64,000 nt of DNA from Caprella mutica (lineage: Eukaryota; Arthropoda; Malacostraca; Amphipoda; Caprellidae). This document shows positions 34,801 through 48,837 of this stretch, piece after piece; the stretch's first letter is position 1; every line of letters begins with the position of its first letter. The notes under the pieces are model-generated. The model was not told the DNA's origin. It ran no database searches and saw only the letters and a list, made by a program, of their open reading frames with translations. The stretch spans positions 1 to 64,000 of the forward strand of contig CANNZV010002614.1 in NCBI GenBank assembly GCA_947561585.1, written 5' to 3'. The position numbers and the translations under genes are program-made.

Positions 34801-37800
34801 CAGAGAATATCATGTGATGAATAACATCACAGAGAATATCATGTGATGAATAACATCACAGAGAATATCATGTGATGAATAACATCACAGAGAATATCAT
34901 GTGATGAATAACATCACAGAGAATATCATGTGATGAATAACATCACAGAGAATATCAGGTGATGAATAACATCACAGAGAATATCATGTGATGAATAACA
35001 TCACAGAGAATATCAGGTGATGAATAACATCACAGAGAATATCAGGTGATGAATAACATCACAGAGAATATCATGTGATGAATAACATCACAGAGAATAT
35101 CAGGTGATGAATAACATCACAGAGAATATCAGGTGATGAATAACATCACAGAGAATATCATGTGATGAAGAACATCACAGAGAATATCAGGTGATGAATA
35201 ACATCACAGAGAATATCAGGTGATGAATAACATCACAGAGAATATCAGGTGATGAAGAACATCACAGAGAATATCAGGTGATGAAGAACATCACAGAGAA
35301 TATCATGTGATGAATAACATCACAGAGAATATCATGTGATGAATAACATCACAGAGAATATCAGGTGATGAAGAACATCACAGAGAATATCAGGTGATGA
35401 ATAACATCACAGAGAATATCAGGTGATGAAGAACATCACAGAGAATATCAGGTGATGAATAACATCACAGAGAATATCATGTGATGAATAACATCACAGA
35501 GGATATCATGTTATGAATAACATCACAGAGAATATCATGTGATGAATAACATCACAGAGAATATCATGTGATGAATAACATCACAGAGAATATCATGTGA
35601 TGAATAACATCACAGAGAATATCATGTGATGAATAACATCACAGAGAATATCATGTGATGAATAACATCACAGAGAATATCAGGTGATGAATAACATCAC
35701 AGAGAATATCATGTGATGAATAAAATCACAGAGAATATCATGTGATGAAGAACATCACAGAAAATATCATGTGATGAAGAACATCACAGAAAATATCATG
35801 TGATGAATAACATCACAGAGAATATCATGTGATGAAGAACATCACAGAGAATATCAGGTAATGAATAACATCACAGAGAATATCATGTGATGAAGAACAT
35901 CACAGAGAATATCATGTGATGAAGAACATCACAGAGAATATCATGTGATGAAGAACATCACAGAGAATATCATGTGATGAAAAACATCACAGAGAATATC
36001 ATGTGATGAAGAACATCACAGAGAATATCAGGTGATGAATAACATCACAGAGAATATCAGGTGATGAATAACATCACAGAGAATATCAGGTGATGAATAA
36101 CATCACAGAGAATATCAGGTGATGAATAACATCACAGAGAATATCAGGTGATGAATAACATCACAGAGAATATCAGGTGATGAAGAACATCACAGAGAAT
36201 ATCAGGTGATGAAGAACATCACAGAGAATATCATGTGATGAATAACATCACAGAGAATATCATGTGATGAATAACATCACAGAGAATATCAGGTGATGAA
36301 GAACATCACAGGGAATATCAGGTGATACATAACATCACGGAGAATATCAGGTGATGAAGAACATCACAGAGAATATCATGTGATGAATAACATCACAGAG
36401 AATATCATGTGATGAATAACATCACAGAGAATATCAGGTGATGAATAACATCACAGAGAATATCAGGTGATAAATAACATCACAGAGAATATCAGGTGAT
36501 GAATAACATCACAGAGAATATCAGGAGATAAATAACATCACAGAGAATATCAGGTGATGAATAACATCACAGAGAATATCAGGTGATAAATAACATCACA
36601 GAGAATATCATGTGATGAATAACATCACAGAGAATATCAGGTGATGAATAACATCACAGAGAATATCATGTGATGAATAACATCACAGAGAATATCAGGT
36701 GATGAATAACATCACAGAGAATATCATGTGATGAATAACATCACAGAGAATATCAGGTGATGAATAACATCACAGAGAATATCATGTGATGAATAACATC
36801 ACAGAGAATATCAGGTGATGAATAACATCACAGAGAATATCATGTGATGAATAACATCACAGAGAATATCAGGTGATGAATAACATCACAGAGAATATCA
36901 GGTGATGAATAACATCACAGAGAATATCAGGTGATGAATAACATCACAGAGAATATCAGGTGATGAATAACATCACAGAGAATATCAGGTGATGAAGAAC
37001 ATCACAGAGAATATCAGGTGATGAATAACATCACAGAGAATATCATGTGATGAATAACATCACAGAGAATATCAGGTGATGAATAACATCACAGAGAATA
37101 TCATGTGATGAATAACATCACAGAGAATATCATGTGATGAATAACATCACAGAGAATATCATTTGATGAATAACATCACAGAGAATATCATGTGATGAAG
37201 AACATCACAGAGAATATCAGGTGATGAATAACATCACAGAGAATATCATGTGATGAATAACATCACAGAGAATATCATGTGATGAAGAACATCACAGAGA
37301 ATATCAGGTGATGAATAACATCACAGAGAATATCAGGTGATGAATAACATCACAGAGAATATCAGGTGATGAATAACATCACAGAGAATATCAGGTGATG
37401 AATAACATCACAGAGAATATCAGGTGATGAATAACATCACAGAGAATATCATGTGATGAATAACATCACAGAGAATATCAGGTGATGAATAACATCACAG
37501 AGAATATCAGGTGATGAATAACATCACAGAGAATATCAGGTGATGAATAACATCACAGAGAATATCAGGTGATGAATAACATCACAGAGAATATCATGTG
37601 ATGAATAACATCACAGAGAATATCATGTGATGAATAACATCACAGAGAATATCAGGTGAAGAATAACATCACAGAGAATATCAGGTGATGAATAACATCA
37701 CAGAGAATATCATGTGATGAATAACATCACAGAGAATATCATGTGATGAATAACATCACAGAGAATATCATGTGATGAATAACATCACAGAGAATATCAG

Positions 37801-40800
37801 GTGATGAATAACATCACAGAGAATATCATGTGATGAATAACATCACAGAGAATATCATGTGATGAATAACATCACAGAGAATATCATGTGATGAATAACA
37901 TCGCAGAGAATATCATGTGATGAATAACATCACAGAGAATATCAGGTGATGAATAACATCACAGAGAATATCAGGTGATGAATAACATCACAGAGAATAT
38001 CAGGTGATGAATAACATCACAGAGAATATCATGTGATGAAGAACATCACAGAGAATATCATGTGATGAATAACATCACAGAGAACATCAGGGGATGAATA
38101 ACATCACAGGGAATATCATGTGATGAATAACATCACAGAGAACATCAGGTGATGAATAACATCACAGAGAATATCATGTGATGAATAACATCACAGAGAA
38201 CATCAGGTGATGAATAACATCACAGGGAATATCATGTGATGAATAACATCACAGAGAATATCAGGTGATGAATAACATCACAGAGAATATCAGGTGATGA
38301 ATAACATCACAGAGAATATCAGGTGATGAATAACATCACAGAGAATATCAGGTGATGAATAACATCACAGAGAATATCATGTGATGAAGAACATCACAGA
38401 GAATATCATGTGATGAAGAACATCACAGAGAATATCATGTGATGAAGAACATCACAGAGAATATCAGGTGATGAAGAACATCACAGAGAATATCAGATGA
38501 TGAATAACATCACAGAGAATATCAGGTGATGAATAACATCACAGAGAATATCAGGTGATGAATAACATCACAGAGAATATCAGGTGATGAATAACATCAC
38601 AGAGAATATCAGGTGATGAATAACATCACAGAGAATATCATGTGATGAATAACATCACAGAGAATATCAGGTGATGAATAACATCACAGAGAATATCATG
38701 TGATGAATAACATCACAGAGAATATCAGGTGATGAATTACATTACAGAGAATATCATGTGATGAATAACATCACAGAGAATATCATGTGATGAATAACAT
38801 CACAGAGAATATCATGTGATGAATAACATCACAGAGAATATCATGTGATGAATAACATCACAGAGAATATCAGGTGATGAATAACATCACAGAGAATATC
38901 AGGTGATGAATAACATCACAGAGAATATCATGTGATGAATAACATCACAGAGAATATCAGGTGATGAAGAACATCACAGAGAATATCAGGTGATGAATAA
39001 CATCACAGAGAATATCATGTGATGAAGAACATCACAGAGAATATCAGGTGATAAATAACATCACAGAGAATATCAGGTGATGAATAACATCACAGAGAAT
39101 ATCAGGTGATGAAGAACATCACAGAGAATATCAGGTGATGAAGAACATCACAGAGAATATCATGTGATGAATAACATCACAGAGAATATCATGTGATGAA
39201 TAACATCACAGAGAATATCAGGTGATGAATAACATCACAGAGAATATCAGGTGATGAATAACATCACAGAGAATATCAGGTGATGAAGAACATCACAGAG
39301 AATATCAGGTGATGAATAACATCACAGAGAATATCATGTGATGAATAACATCACAGAGAATATCAGGTGATGAATAACATCACAGAGAATATCAGGTGAT
39401 GAATAACATCACAGAGAATATCATGTGATGAATAACATCACAGAGAATATCATGTGATGAAGAACACCATAGAGAATATCATGTGATGAATAACATCACA
39501 GAGAATATCATGTGATGAATAACATCACAGAGAATATCAGGTGATGAATAACATCACAGAGAATATCATGTGATGAATAACATCACAGAGAATATCAGGT
39601 GATGAATAACATCACAGAGAATATCAGGTGATGAATAACATCACAGAGAATATCAGGTGATGAATAACATCACAGAGAATATCATGTGATGAAGAACATC
39701 ACAGAGAATATCAGGTGATGAATAACATCACAGAGAATATCAGGTGATGAATAACATCACAGAGAATATCATGTGATGAATAACATCACAGAGAATATCA
39801 TGTGATGAAGAACATCACAGAGAATATCATGTGATGAATAACATCACAGAGAATATCATGTGATGAATAACATCACAGAGAATATCAGGTGATGAATAAC
39901 ATCACAGAGAATATCATGTGATGAATAACATCACAGAGAATATCATGTGATGAATAACATCACAGAGAATATCAGGTGATGAATAACATCACAGAGAATA
40001 TCAGGTGATGAATAACATCACAGAGAATATCAGGTGATGAATAACATCACAGAGAACATCAGGTGATGAATAACATCACAGAGAACATCAGGTGATGAAT
40101 AACATCACAGGGAATATCATGTGATGAATAACATCACAGAGAATATCAGGTGATGAATAACATCACAGAGAATATCAGGTGATGAATAACATCACAGAGA
40201 ATATCAGGTGATGAATAACATCACAGAGAATATCAGGTGATGAATAACATCACAGAGAATATCATGTGATGAAGAACATCACAGAGAATATCATGTGATG
40301 AAGAACATCACAGAGAATATCATGTGATGAAGAACATCACAGAGAATATCATGTGATGAAGAACATCACAGAGAATATCAGGTGATGAAGAACATCACAG
40401 AGAATATCAGGTGATGAATAACATCACAGAGAATATCAGGTGATGAATAACATCACAGAGAATATCATGTGATGAATAACATCACAGAGAATATCAGGTG
40501 ATGAATAACATCACAGAGAATATCAGGTGATGAATAACATCACAGAGAATATCATGTGAAGAATAACATCACAGAGAATATCAGGTGATGAATTACATCA
40601 CAGAGAATATCAGGTGATGAATAACATCACAGAGAATATCAGGTGATGAATTACATTACAGAGAATATCATGTGATGAATAACATCACAGAGAATATCAT
40701 GTGATGAATAACATCACAGAGAATATCAGGTGATGAATAACATCACAGAGAATATCATGTGATGAATAACATCACAGAGAATATCAGGTGATGAATAACA

Positions 40801-43800
40801 TCACAGAGAATATCAGGTGATGAATAACATCACAGAGAATATCATGTGATGAATAACATCAGAGAGAATATCAGGTGATGAAGAACATCACAGAGAATAT
40901 CAGGTGATGAATAACATCACAGAGAATATCAGGTGATGAATAACATCACAGAGAATATCATGTGATGAAAAACATCACAGAGAATATCAGGTGATAAATA
41001 ACATCACAGAGAATATCAGGTGATGAATAACATCACAGAGAATATCAGGTGATGAATAACATCACAGAGAAAATCAGGTGGTGAAGAACATCACAGAGAA
41101 TATCAGGTGATGAATAACATCACAGAGAATATCATGTGATGAATAACATCACAGAGAATATCAGGTGATGAATAACATCACAGAGAATATCAGGTGATGA
41201 ATAACATCACAGAGAATATCAGGTGATGAATAACATCACAGAGAATATCAGGTGATGAATAACATCACAGAGAATATCTTGTGATGAATAACATCACAGA
41301 GAATATCAGGTGATGAATAACATCACAGAGAATATCAGGTGATGAATAACATCACAGAGAATATCATGTGATGAATAACATCACAGAGAATATCATGTGA
41401 TGAAGAACATCACAGAGAATATCATGTGATGAAAAACATCACAGAGAATATCATGTGATGAATAACATCACAGAGAATATCAGGTGATGAATAACATCAC
41501 AGAGAATATCAGGTGATGAATAACATCACAGAGAATATCATGTGATGAATAACATCACAGAGAATATCAGGTGATGAATAACATCACAGAGAATATCAGG
41601 TGATGAATAACATCACAGAGAATATCATGTGATGAAGAACATCACAGAGAATATCAGGTGATGAATAACATCACAGAGAATATCAGGTGATGAATAACAT
41701 CACAGAGAATATCATGTGATGAATATCATCACAGAGAATATCATGTGATGAAGAACATCACAGAGAATATCATGTGATGAATAACATCACAGAGAATATC
41801 ATGTGATGAATAACATCACAGAGAATATCAGGTGATGAATAACATCACAGAGAATATCATGTGATGAATAACATCACAGAGAATATCAGGTGATGAATAA
41901 CATCACAGAGAATATCATGTGATGAAGAACATCACAGAGAATATCAGGTGATAAATAACATCACAGAGAATATCATGTGATGAATAACATCACAGAGAAT
42001 ATCAGGTGATGAATAACATCACAGAGAATATCAGGTGATGAATAACATCACAGAGAATATCATGTGATGAATAACATCACAGAGAATATCATGTGATGAA
42101 GAACATCACAGAGAATATCATGTGATGAATAACATCACAGAGAATATCATGTGATGAATAACATCACAGAGAATATCAGGTGATGAATAACATCACAGAG
42201 AATATCAGGTGATGAATAACATCACAGAGAATATCATGTGATGAATAACATCACAGAGAATATCAGGTGATGAATAACATCACAGAGAATATCAGGTGAT
42301 GAATAACATCACAGAGAATATCAGGTGATGAATAACATCACAGAGAATATCAGGTGATGAAGAACATCACAGAGAATATCATGTGATGAATAACATCACA
42401 GAGAATATCATGTGATGAATAACATCACAGAGAATATCAGGTGATGAATAACATCACAGAGAATATCATGTGATGAATAACATCACAGAGAATATCATGT
42501 GATGAATAACATCACAGAGAATATCATGTGATGAAGAACATCACAGAGAATATCATGTGATGAAGAACATCACAGAGAATATCAGGTGATGAATAACATC
42601 ACAGAGAATATCAGGTGATGAAGAACATCACAGAGAATATCAGGTGATGAATAACATCACAGAGAATATCAGGTGATGAATAACATCACAGAGAATATCA
42701 GGTGATGAAGAACATCACAGAGAATATCATGTGATGAATAACATCACAGAGAATATCAGGTGATGAATAACATCACAGAGAATATCAGGTGATGAATAAC
42801 ATCACAGAGAATATCAGGTGATGAATAACATCACAGAGAATATCATGTGATGAATAACATCACAGAGAATATCATGTGATGAATAACATCACAGAGAATA
42901 TCAGGTGATGAATAACATCACAGAGAATATCAGGTGATGAATAACATCACAGAGAATATCATGTGATGAATAACATCACAGAGAATATCATGTGATGAAT
43001 AACATCACAGAGAATATCAGGTGATGTATAACATCACAGAGAATATCAGGTGATGAATAACATCACAGAGAATATCAGGTGATGAATAACATCACAGAGA
43101 ATATCATGTGATGAATAACATCACAGAGAATATCAGGTGATGAATAACATCACAGAGAATATCAGGTGATGAATAACATCACAGAGAATATCAGGTGATG
43201 AATAACATCACAGAGAATATCATGTGATGAATAACATCACAGAGAATATCATGTGATGAATAACATCACAGAGAATATCATGTGATGAATAACATCACAG
43301 AGAATATCAGGTGATGAATAACATCACAGAGAATATCAGGTGATGAATAACATCACAGAGAATATCAGGTGATGAATAACATCACAGAGAATATCAGGTG
43401 ATGAATAACATCACAGAGAATATCAGGTGATGAATAACATCACAGAGAATATCAGGTGATGAATAACATCACAGAGAATATCAGGTGATGAATAACATCA
43501 CAGAGAATATCAGGTGATGAATAACATCACAGAGAATATCATGTGATGAATAACATCACAGAGAATATCATGTGATGAATAACATCACAGAGAATATCAG
43601 GTGATGAATAACATCACAGAGAATATCAGGTGATGAATAACATCACAGAGAATATCAGGTGATGAATAACATCACAGAGAATATCATGTGATGAATAACA
43701 TCACAGAGAATATCATGTGATGAATAACATCACAGAGAATATCATGTGATGAATAACATCACAGGGAATATCATGTGATGAATAACATCACAGAGAATAT

Positions 43801-44266
43801 CATGTGATGAATAACATTACAGAGAATATCATGTGATGAATAACATCACAGGGAATATCATGTGATGAAGAACATCACAGGGAATATCATGTGATGAATA
43901 ACATCACAGAGAACATCAGGTGATGAATAACATCACAGGGAATATCATGTGATGAATAACATCACAGAGAATATCAGGTGATGAATAACATCACAGAGAA
44001 TATCAGGTGATGAATAACATCACAGAGAATATCAGGTGATGAATAACATCACAGAGAATATCAGGTGATGAATAACATCACTGAGAATATCATGTGATGA
44101 ATAACATCACAGGGAATATCATGTGATGAATAACATCACAGAGAATATCATGTGATGAATAACATCACAGGGAATATCAGGTGATGAATAACATCACAGA
44201 GAATATCAGGAGATGAAGAACATCACAGAGAATATCATGTGATGAAGAACATCACAGAGAATATCA
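31856..44266. repeat. 29-bp satellite-like array, about 428 copies, 12.4 kb
   Basis: Each unit joins GTGATGAATAACATCAC to AGAGAATATCAT (or CAG). The first part is a dyad: GTGATG and CATCAC around a 5-base spacer (AATAA or AAGAA). Three binary variant sites (ATAAC/AGAAC, CATGTG/CAGGTG, plus rare changes) make long identical runs visible; a block near 32901 recurs at 33568 (667 bp, 23 units) and 34351 (783 bp, 27 units). The array has no open frame and is the largest feature in the window, lying inside the inferred 37.8-kb intron. Confidence 0.98.
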
Positions 44267-44864
44267 AACAATTGCGTATTCCAAAAGAAGAAGAATATTT
44301 TATTCATACTTAAAGTTGAAAACCAATAATTTTCAGATGTCTACCTTGCCTTCACTCGGTACAAATAGTAACGATCTGCTTTCGAATTTTGTCAAGTCTT
44401 ATAATTTTGTGTGTAAAATGGAGAGTAACACTTGCTGTTAATGTAATTTCCTTCATATAATATCGCATTGCGTTATTTCCATCCAAAGACCATATGTCAA
44501 TGTTATTAAATAACAATTCGCGTAAAACTGGTAAGGGAACACAAAGTACAACAACCGAGGCAGGTGCTTAACGCTAGTCTAGTTTGCATTGGGTTGTTAG
44601 TGTGAATGGAAATATTTGGTGGTGAAGAATGTTCATAAAGAACTAAAGAAAAGAAAATAAAGAATCAATTCATTGAAACAGAGACGAATAAAACTTGAAA
44701 AATTTAGTGTTAGGAAAATAAGGCAAGCCAAAAGATTCCATTGTATGAACTATTTTAAAAAATAAATATGAAAAACACGTGGCACTGATTTCGTACAGTT
44801 AATATTAACCAAAAATAGCATATAGTCATCTCATTATTATTAACTAAAGTCATAGTTAGTTACT
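44267..44864. other. AT-rich stretch between arrays
   Basis: No gene or repeat of note was seen. Confidence 0.4.
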
Positions 44865-45119
44865 GAACTAAATAGTTAGTTAGTAATTTAGTTAGATAGT
44901 TGGTAAGTTATTTAGTCAGTTATTTAGTCAGTTATTTAGTCAGTTATTTAGTCAGTTATTTAGTTAGATAATTGTATATTTAGTTATTTATTTAGTTAGT
45001 TAGTTAGTTGTTTCGTTTGTTAGTTATTTAGTTAGTTGTTTAGTTAGTTAGTTAGTTATTTAGTTAGTTAGTTAGTTGTTTCGTTAGTTAGTTATTTAGT
45101 TAGTTGTTTTGTTAGTTAT

Positions 45120-45150
<31 letters not shown>

Positions 45151-45183
45151 TTTAGTTATTTAGTTAGTTGTTTTGTTAGTTAT

Positions 45184-45218
<35 letters not shown>

Positions 45219-45251
45219 TTTAGTTATTTAGTTAGTTGTTTTGTTAGTTAT

Positions 45252-45282
<31 letters not shown>

Positions 45283-45343
45283 TTTAGTTATTTAGTTAGT
45301 TATTTAGTTAGTTAGTTGTTTAGTTATTTAGTTAGTTAGTTAT
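44865..45343. repeat. (TTAG)n-type tetranucleotide array with TTATTTAG interruptions
   Basis: Runs of GTTA/TTAG mixed with TTATTTAG and TTGTTTAG. The period is four bases with irregular indels. Confidence 0.95.
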
Positions 45344-46324
45344 GAGGGCAGACAGATGACATGGCGAGAACTCATTGATTCTTTCTCCGCACCATTACTT
45401 CTTAAAGTAAATGTACTTATTATGTAATGTATACTTGAAGGCATTTCCTCGATATTTCAGGAGATGCAACTAACAATACTTATTACTTCCTAATCAAATA
45501 GAGTTAGTATAGAATTAGTTATTGCTTTTCCATTTTTGAGTTTTTATTTCAGGAGTTTATGTTCATAGAAATTCACTTTGTAATGAACCTAATTAAGTAG
45601 TCCTCTTTTGTTCATTCACTATTTGTAGTATTGTGAGTGAATTTGCCAAAGCGATTGATGCGACCATAGTACTGTGAAGGTACAGATCATCTTCCTATGA
45701 TTTATCAGTAGAAAATATTTTATTGGTATTTCATGTACCCATGACTCATAAAACAAAAAATTGAAAACATCATCTCTCATTGTGTCTGAGGGGACATGTT
45801 TCTGTTCAGTGTACCGTAGTGTCATCTCTCAGTGTGTCTGAGGGGACATGTTTCTGTTCAGTGTACCGTAGTGTCATCTCTCATTCGTGTTAATTACTTT
45901 CTCAAAATTGTAGAAGGTTATGTTTAGTAGCCATTTATTCATTATTAAAGATATTTAACACGTATTTACCATTTTTAAAGGAATTCTTTTTAAGATTAAT
46001 AAACATAGAAATGATGTAACCTTATTTTCATTTCATTCAATTATACCTAGTAATCGATTAAATATCGCTAAAATAAGATTGACATTTGGATGTGCTTTAA
46101 ATGTAAATAGTGATTAGAAATGCATTTTTTTGTACAAAAGTTATCGCCATCTTCTAACTACTAATTTGAGTTTTTTGTTTCTAAATAAATATGGAAAATA
46201 TTCAATGTACTGAGTAGTCGTGACGACAGGACTGGAGTCATTAAAACTGATACAAAGAGGCAAGCAATTGAAGCAAGAGAAGGTGCAAATGATATCATTT
46301 ATTCTAAGAATTTGGTAGACCTAC
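45344..46324. other. Intron start (minus strand) with a 52-bp duplication
   Basis: A 52-bp segment containing GTCTGAGGGGACATGTTTCT is present twice in tandem at 45770-45821 and 45822-45873, with a 12-base third start. The stretch next to 46324 is the donor side of the long intron. No coding sequence was recognised. Confidence 0.5.
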
Positions 46325-46867
46325 CTTGGTGATGAGGTTGAGTGTTTGAGCTGTTCTAACAGGATCAGGTGGAGGGAGGGGAGGAGTCCTCTTCGGTAAA
46401 GGAACTGTGAGAGGAGGAGGATCACCTGCAACCTCTTGCATCCTCATCATCATGGCTATCTTCTCTCTCCTCCTAATGTTGTCCATAATCTGCGTCTCTA
46501 AAACTGCTCTTGGAATGTGGTCCCTGACGTGGTAGCCTCTGGATCTGATGATGGACACTAGTTGCTCGTAGCCCCCCAGAATAGTGGTCTCCCCTTCTTC
46601 AGGCTCCTCCTCCTCTTCAGGAACAACAGGCAGAGGACTGCTTTCGATGGCTTCTCCTTCTCCCTTCTTGCCTTTCAGGAGTTTTCTCTGTCGCTTCTGA
46701 CTCTGTAGGAGGAGTTGTTGCTGTTGCAGCTGCTGCAGACTTTGCTGGGGAAGTGCTGTGGCTTGAAGAGGTTGAGAGAAGACATTCTTGGTTTTTGTAG
46801 TCGAATCTTCTTCAGGAGGAAGGCTGATCTGAGCCTTCCTCAACCTCTTCATGGCCTTCCTTTCCAT
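46325..46867 (-). CDS. Coding exon of 181 codons, Gln/Pro/charge-rich, probably first coding exon of the CAP gene
   Basis: The minus strand has an acceptor-like TTCAATTCAAG before 46882 and a donor AAG-GTAGGT after 46325. The frame is open, with an in-frame TAA just upstream of the acceptor. The first ATG (46867-46865) may be the start codon. Residues 1-32 are basic then acidic, about 33-60 are Gln/Leu-rich (LQQLQQQQLLLQSQ), about 80-95 carry a glutamate run, 97-140 form a folded-looking segment (GGYEQLVSIIRSRGYHVRDH, then IMDNIRRREKIAMMM), and the end is proline-rich (RTPPLPPPDPVRTAQ). I do not recognise the family. The donor is phase 0 and joins in frame to the CAP exon at 8540. Confidence 0.7.
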
Positions 46868-46882
46868 CGAACCAGATTGAAC

Positions 46883-47422
46883 CTTGAATTGAAATTAACC
46901 ACCCGGGGGAAGATAGATAGAACTCATGGTGCCCAGTTATAAGAACCTTACAATCATCCTATCCGCGTCATAACCTTCAGGTTTCTGATGTGTACTTTTA
47001 TATACATTACTACCAAACATCTATTTTCCATACTCACAGTCATTTCATCATGTAAATAACAGTTCAAAACATTGAAACATCGTACAAAGCACTATATGAC
47101 CAATGGGTCACAGAAGATGTTAAACTACTTGAGCATTGCATGGAGTAGGTATAAAAAAGTAACGAACCTGCAATGGTGGAAAATAAACAGATGAAACAAC
47201 GATTGAAGATTCTCTCGATAAACATTACCAAGAACATTCTTTCAAATGTCTACTCTAACTGCTATCTATAATAAGAACATTGATTGCAGAAGCAGACATT
47301 TCCCTAAATGTGACGCATGTGTGTACCTATAAATAGACATACATCTCTTATTAGTTAGAGCCAAATATTACCACTAGTGAGATATTGTAGAGTTGGCAAC
47401 TGTGACACCTACTGTAGGTATA
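46883..47422. other. Region upstream (minus strand) of the 46.8-kb exon
   Basis: No further exon was recognised. It may hold the rest of a 5' leader or an intron. Confidence 0.35.
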
Positions 47423-47616
47423 TACAGTGTGACTGTAGGTACAGTGTGACTGTAGGTACAGTGTGACTGTAGGTACAGTGTGACTGTAGGTACAGTGTGA
47501 CAGTAGGTACAGTGTGACAGTAGGTACAGTGTGACTGTAGTCTGTAGGTACAGTGTGACTGTAGGTACAGTGTGACTGTAGGTACAGTGTGACTGTAGGT
47601 ACAGTGTGACTGTAGG
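47423..47616. repeat. 17-bp minisatellite, about 11-12 copies
   Basis: Unit TACAGTGTGACTGTAGG with a CAGTAGG variant and one interrupted copy near 47540. Confidence 0.95.
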
Positions 47617-47660
47617 TGATAGTCCACATGGTATTTGAATTGAATAATTAGAATAATTAA

Positions 47661-48441
47661 AATTGCAGGGATTGTTTTTTATTTAATATGATTTAGACGT
47701 TTGTTCAATTATGAATGTCGTCTTTAAGACAAAATCTGAAAATGTATCTGCAATGAATGGATGTTTTATTTGAGGAAAAAAAGTTTATAAAAAATGTGCC
47801 AATTCAAACAAATTAATTCGTACCTCAGGCAGAGAACTACAGGGTGTGCCAGTGAAACAGACAGGTGTTGAAGTGAAGGAAACAGAGATGGTAGGAGTTA
47901 AAAGGAATACAATTACTGGGTCAAACATTACAAAGGATAAAATGGAAGAAGCCATTTACAGTAGAGTCAAAATACATCACGGCTAATACAGAGTCTGGTG
48001 GTTGTCTTATCGCCATATATTAATTTACACAATAGATCAATGCAATACATCTGAATTAACATTTTAGATTCCATTCATATTTTTAAACTAAAACATTCTC
48101 TAAAATCATGTAAAATATTTTCTCTTCATCACTTGTTGGTATTCATTTTTAAACCATTTTATCCTTTGTAATGTTTGACCCAGTAATTGTATTCCTTTTA
48201 ACTCCTACCATCTCTGTTTCCTTCACTTCAACACCTGTCTGTTTCACTGGCACACCCTGTAGTTCTCTGCCTGAGGTACGAATTAATTTGTTTAAATTGG
48301 AACATTTTTTATAAACTTTTTATCCTCAATAAAAAATCCATTCATTGCAGATACACCTTTAGATTTTGTCTTAAAGACGACATACATTCATTATTGAACA
48401 AACGTCTAAATTATATTAAATAAAAAACAATCCCTGCAATT
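47661..48441. mobile_element. Long-TIR (foldback-type) element, 781 bp, arms about 285 bp
   Basis: The left arm (47661-47945) and right arm (48154-48441) are inverted copies with high identity, starting AATTGCAGGGATTGTTTTTT and including CTACAGGGTGTGCCAGTGAA and GTTTGACCCAGTAATTGTAT (in the right arm orientation). The loop of about 210 bp is AT-rich and non-coding. The inner phrase ACAGGGTGTGCCAGTGAAAC resembles a mariner-type terminus, so a smaller element could have been duplicated in inverted form. Minisatellites lie a few tens of bases from both outer edges. Confidence 0.8.
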
Positions 48442-48484
48442 ATATTAATATAACCAATTCTAAGTACTACAATTGTGAGCATTT

Positions 48485-48837
48485 GTAATTTGTATATGAT
48501 ATGTAATTTGTATATGATATGTAATTTGTATATGATATGTAATTTGTATATGATATGTAATTTGTATATGATATGTAATTTGTATATGATATGTAATTTG
48601 TATATGATATGTAATTTGTATATGATATGTAATTTGTATATATGTAATTTGTATATGATATGTAATTTGTATATGATATGTAATTTGTATATGATATGTA
48701 ATTTGTATATGATATGTAATTTGTATATGATATGTAATTTGTATATATGTAATTTGTATATGATATGTAATTTGTATATGATATGTAATTTGTATATGAT
48801 ATGTAATTTGTATATGATATGTAATTTGTATATGATT
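48485..48837. repeat. 18-bp minisatellite, about 20 copies
   Basis: Unit TGTAATTTGTATATGATA; two copies lack GATAT. It lies between the long-TIR element and element E. Confidence 0.96.

Noticed and set aside
31856..44266. CRISPR-like array
   Set aside because: The direct repeats have no unique spacers, and the genome is eukaryotic.
31856..44266. Centromeric satellite
   Set aside because: The array is only 12 kb and lies between two exons of what appears to be one gene; nothing here indicates a centromere.
46715..46942. Plus-strand frame of 75 codons
   Set aside because: It is the shadow of the minus-strand exon at 46867-46325, which has proper splice signals.
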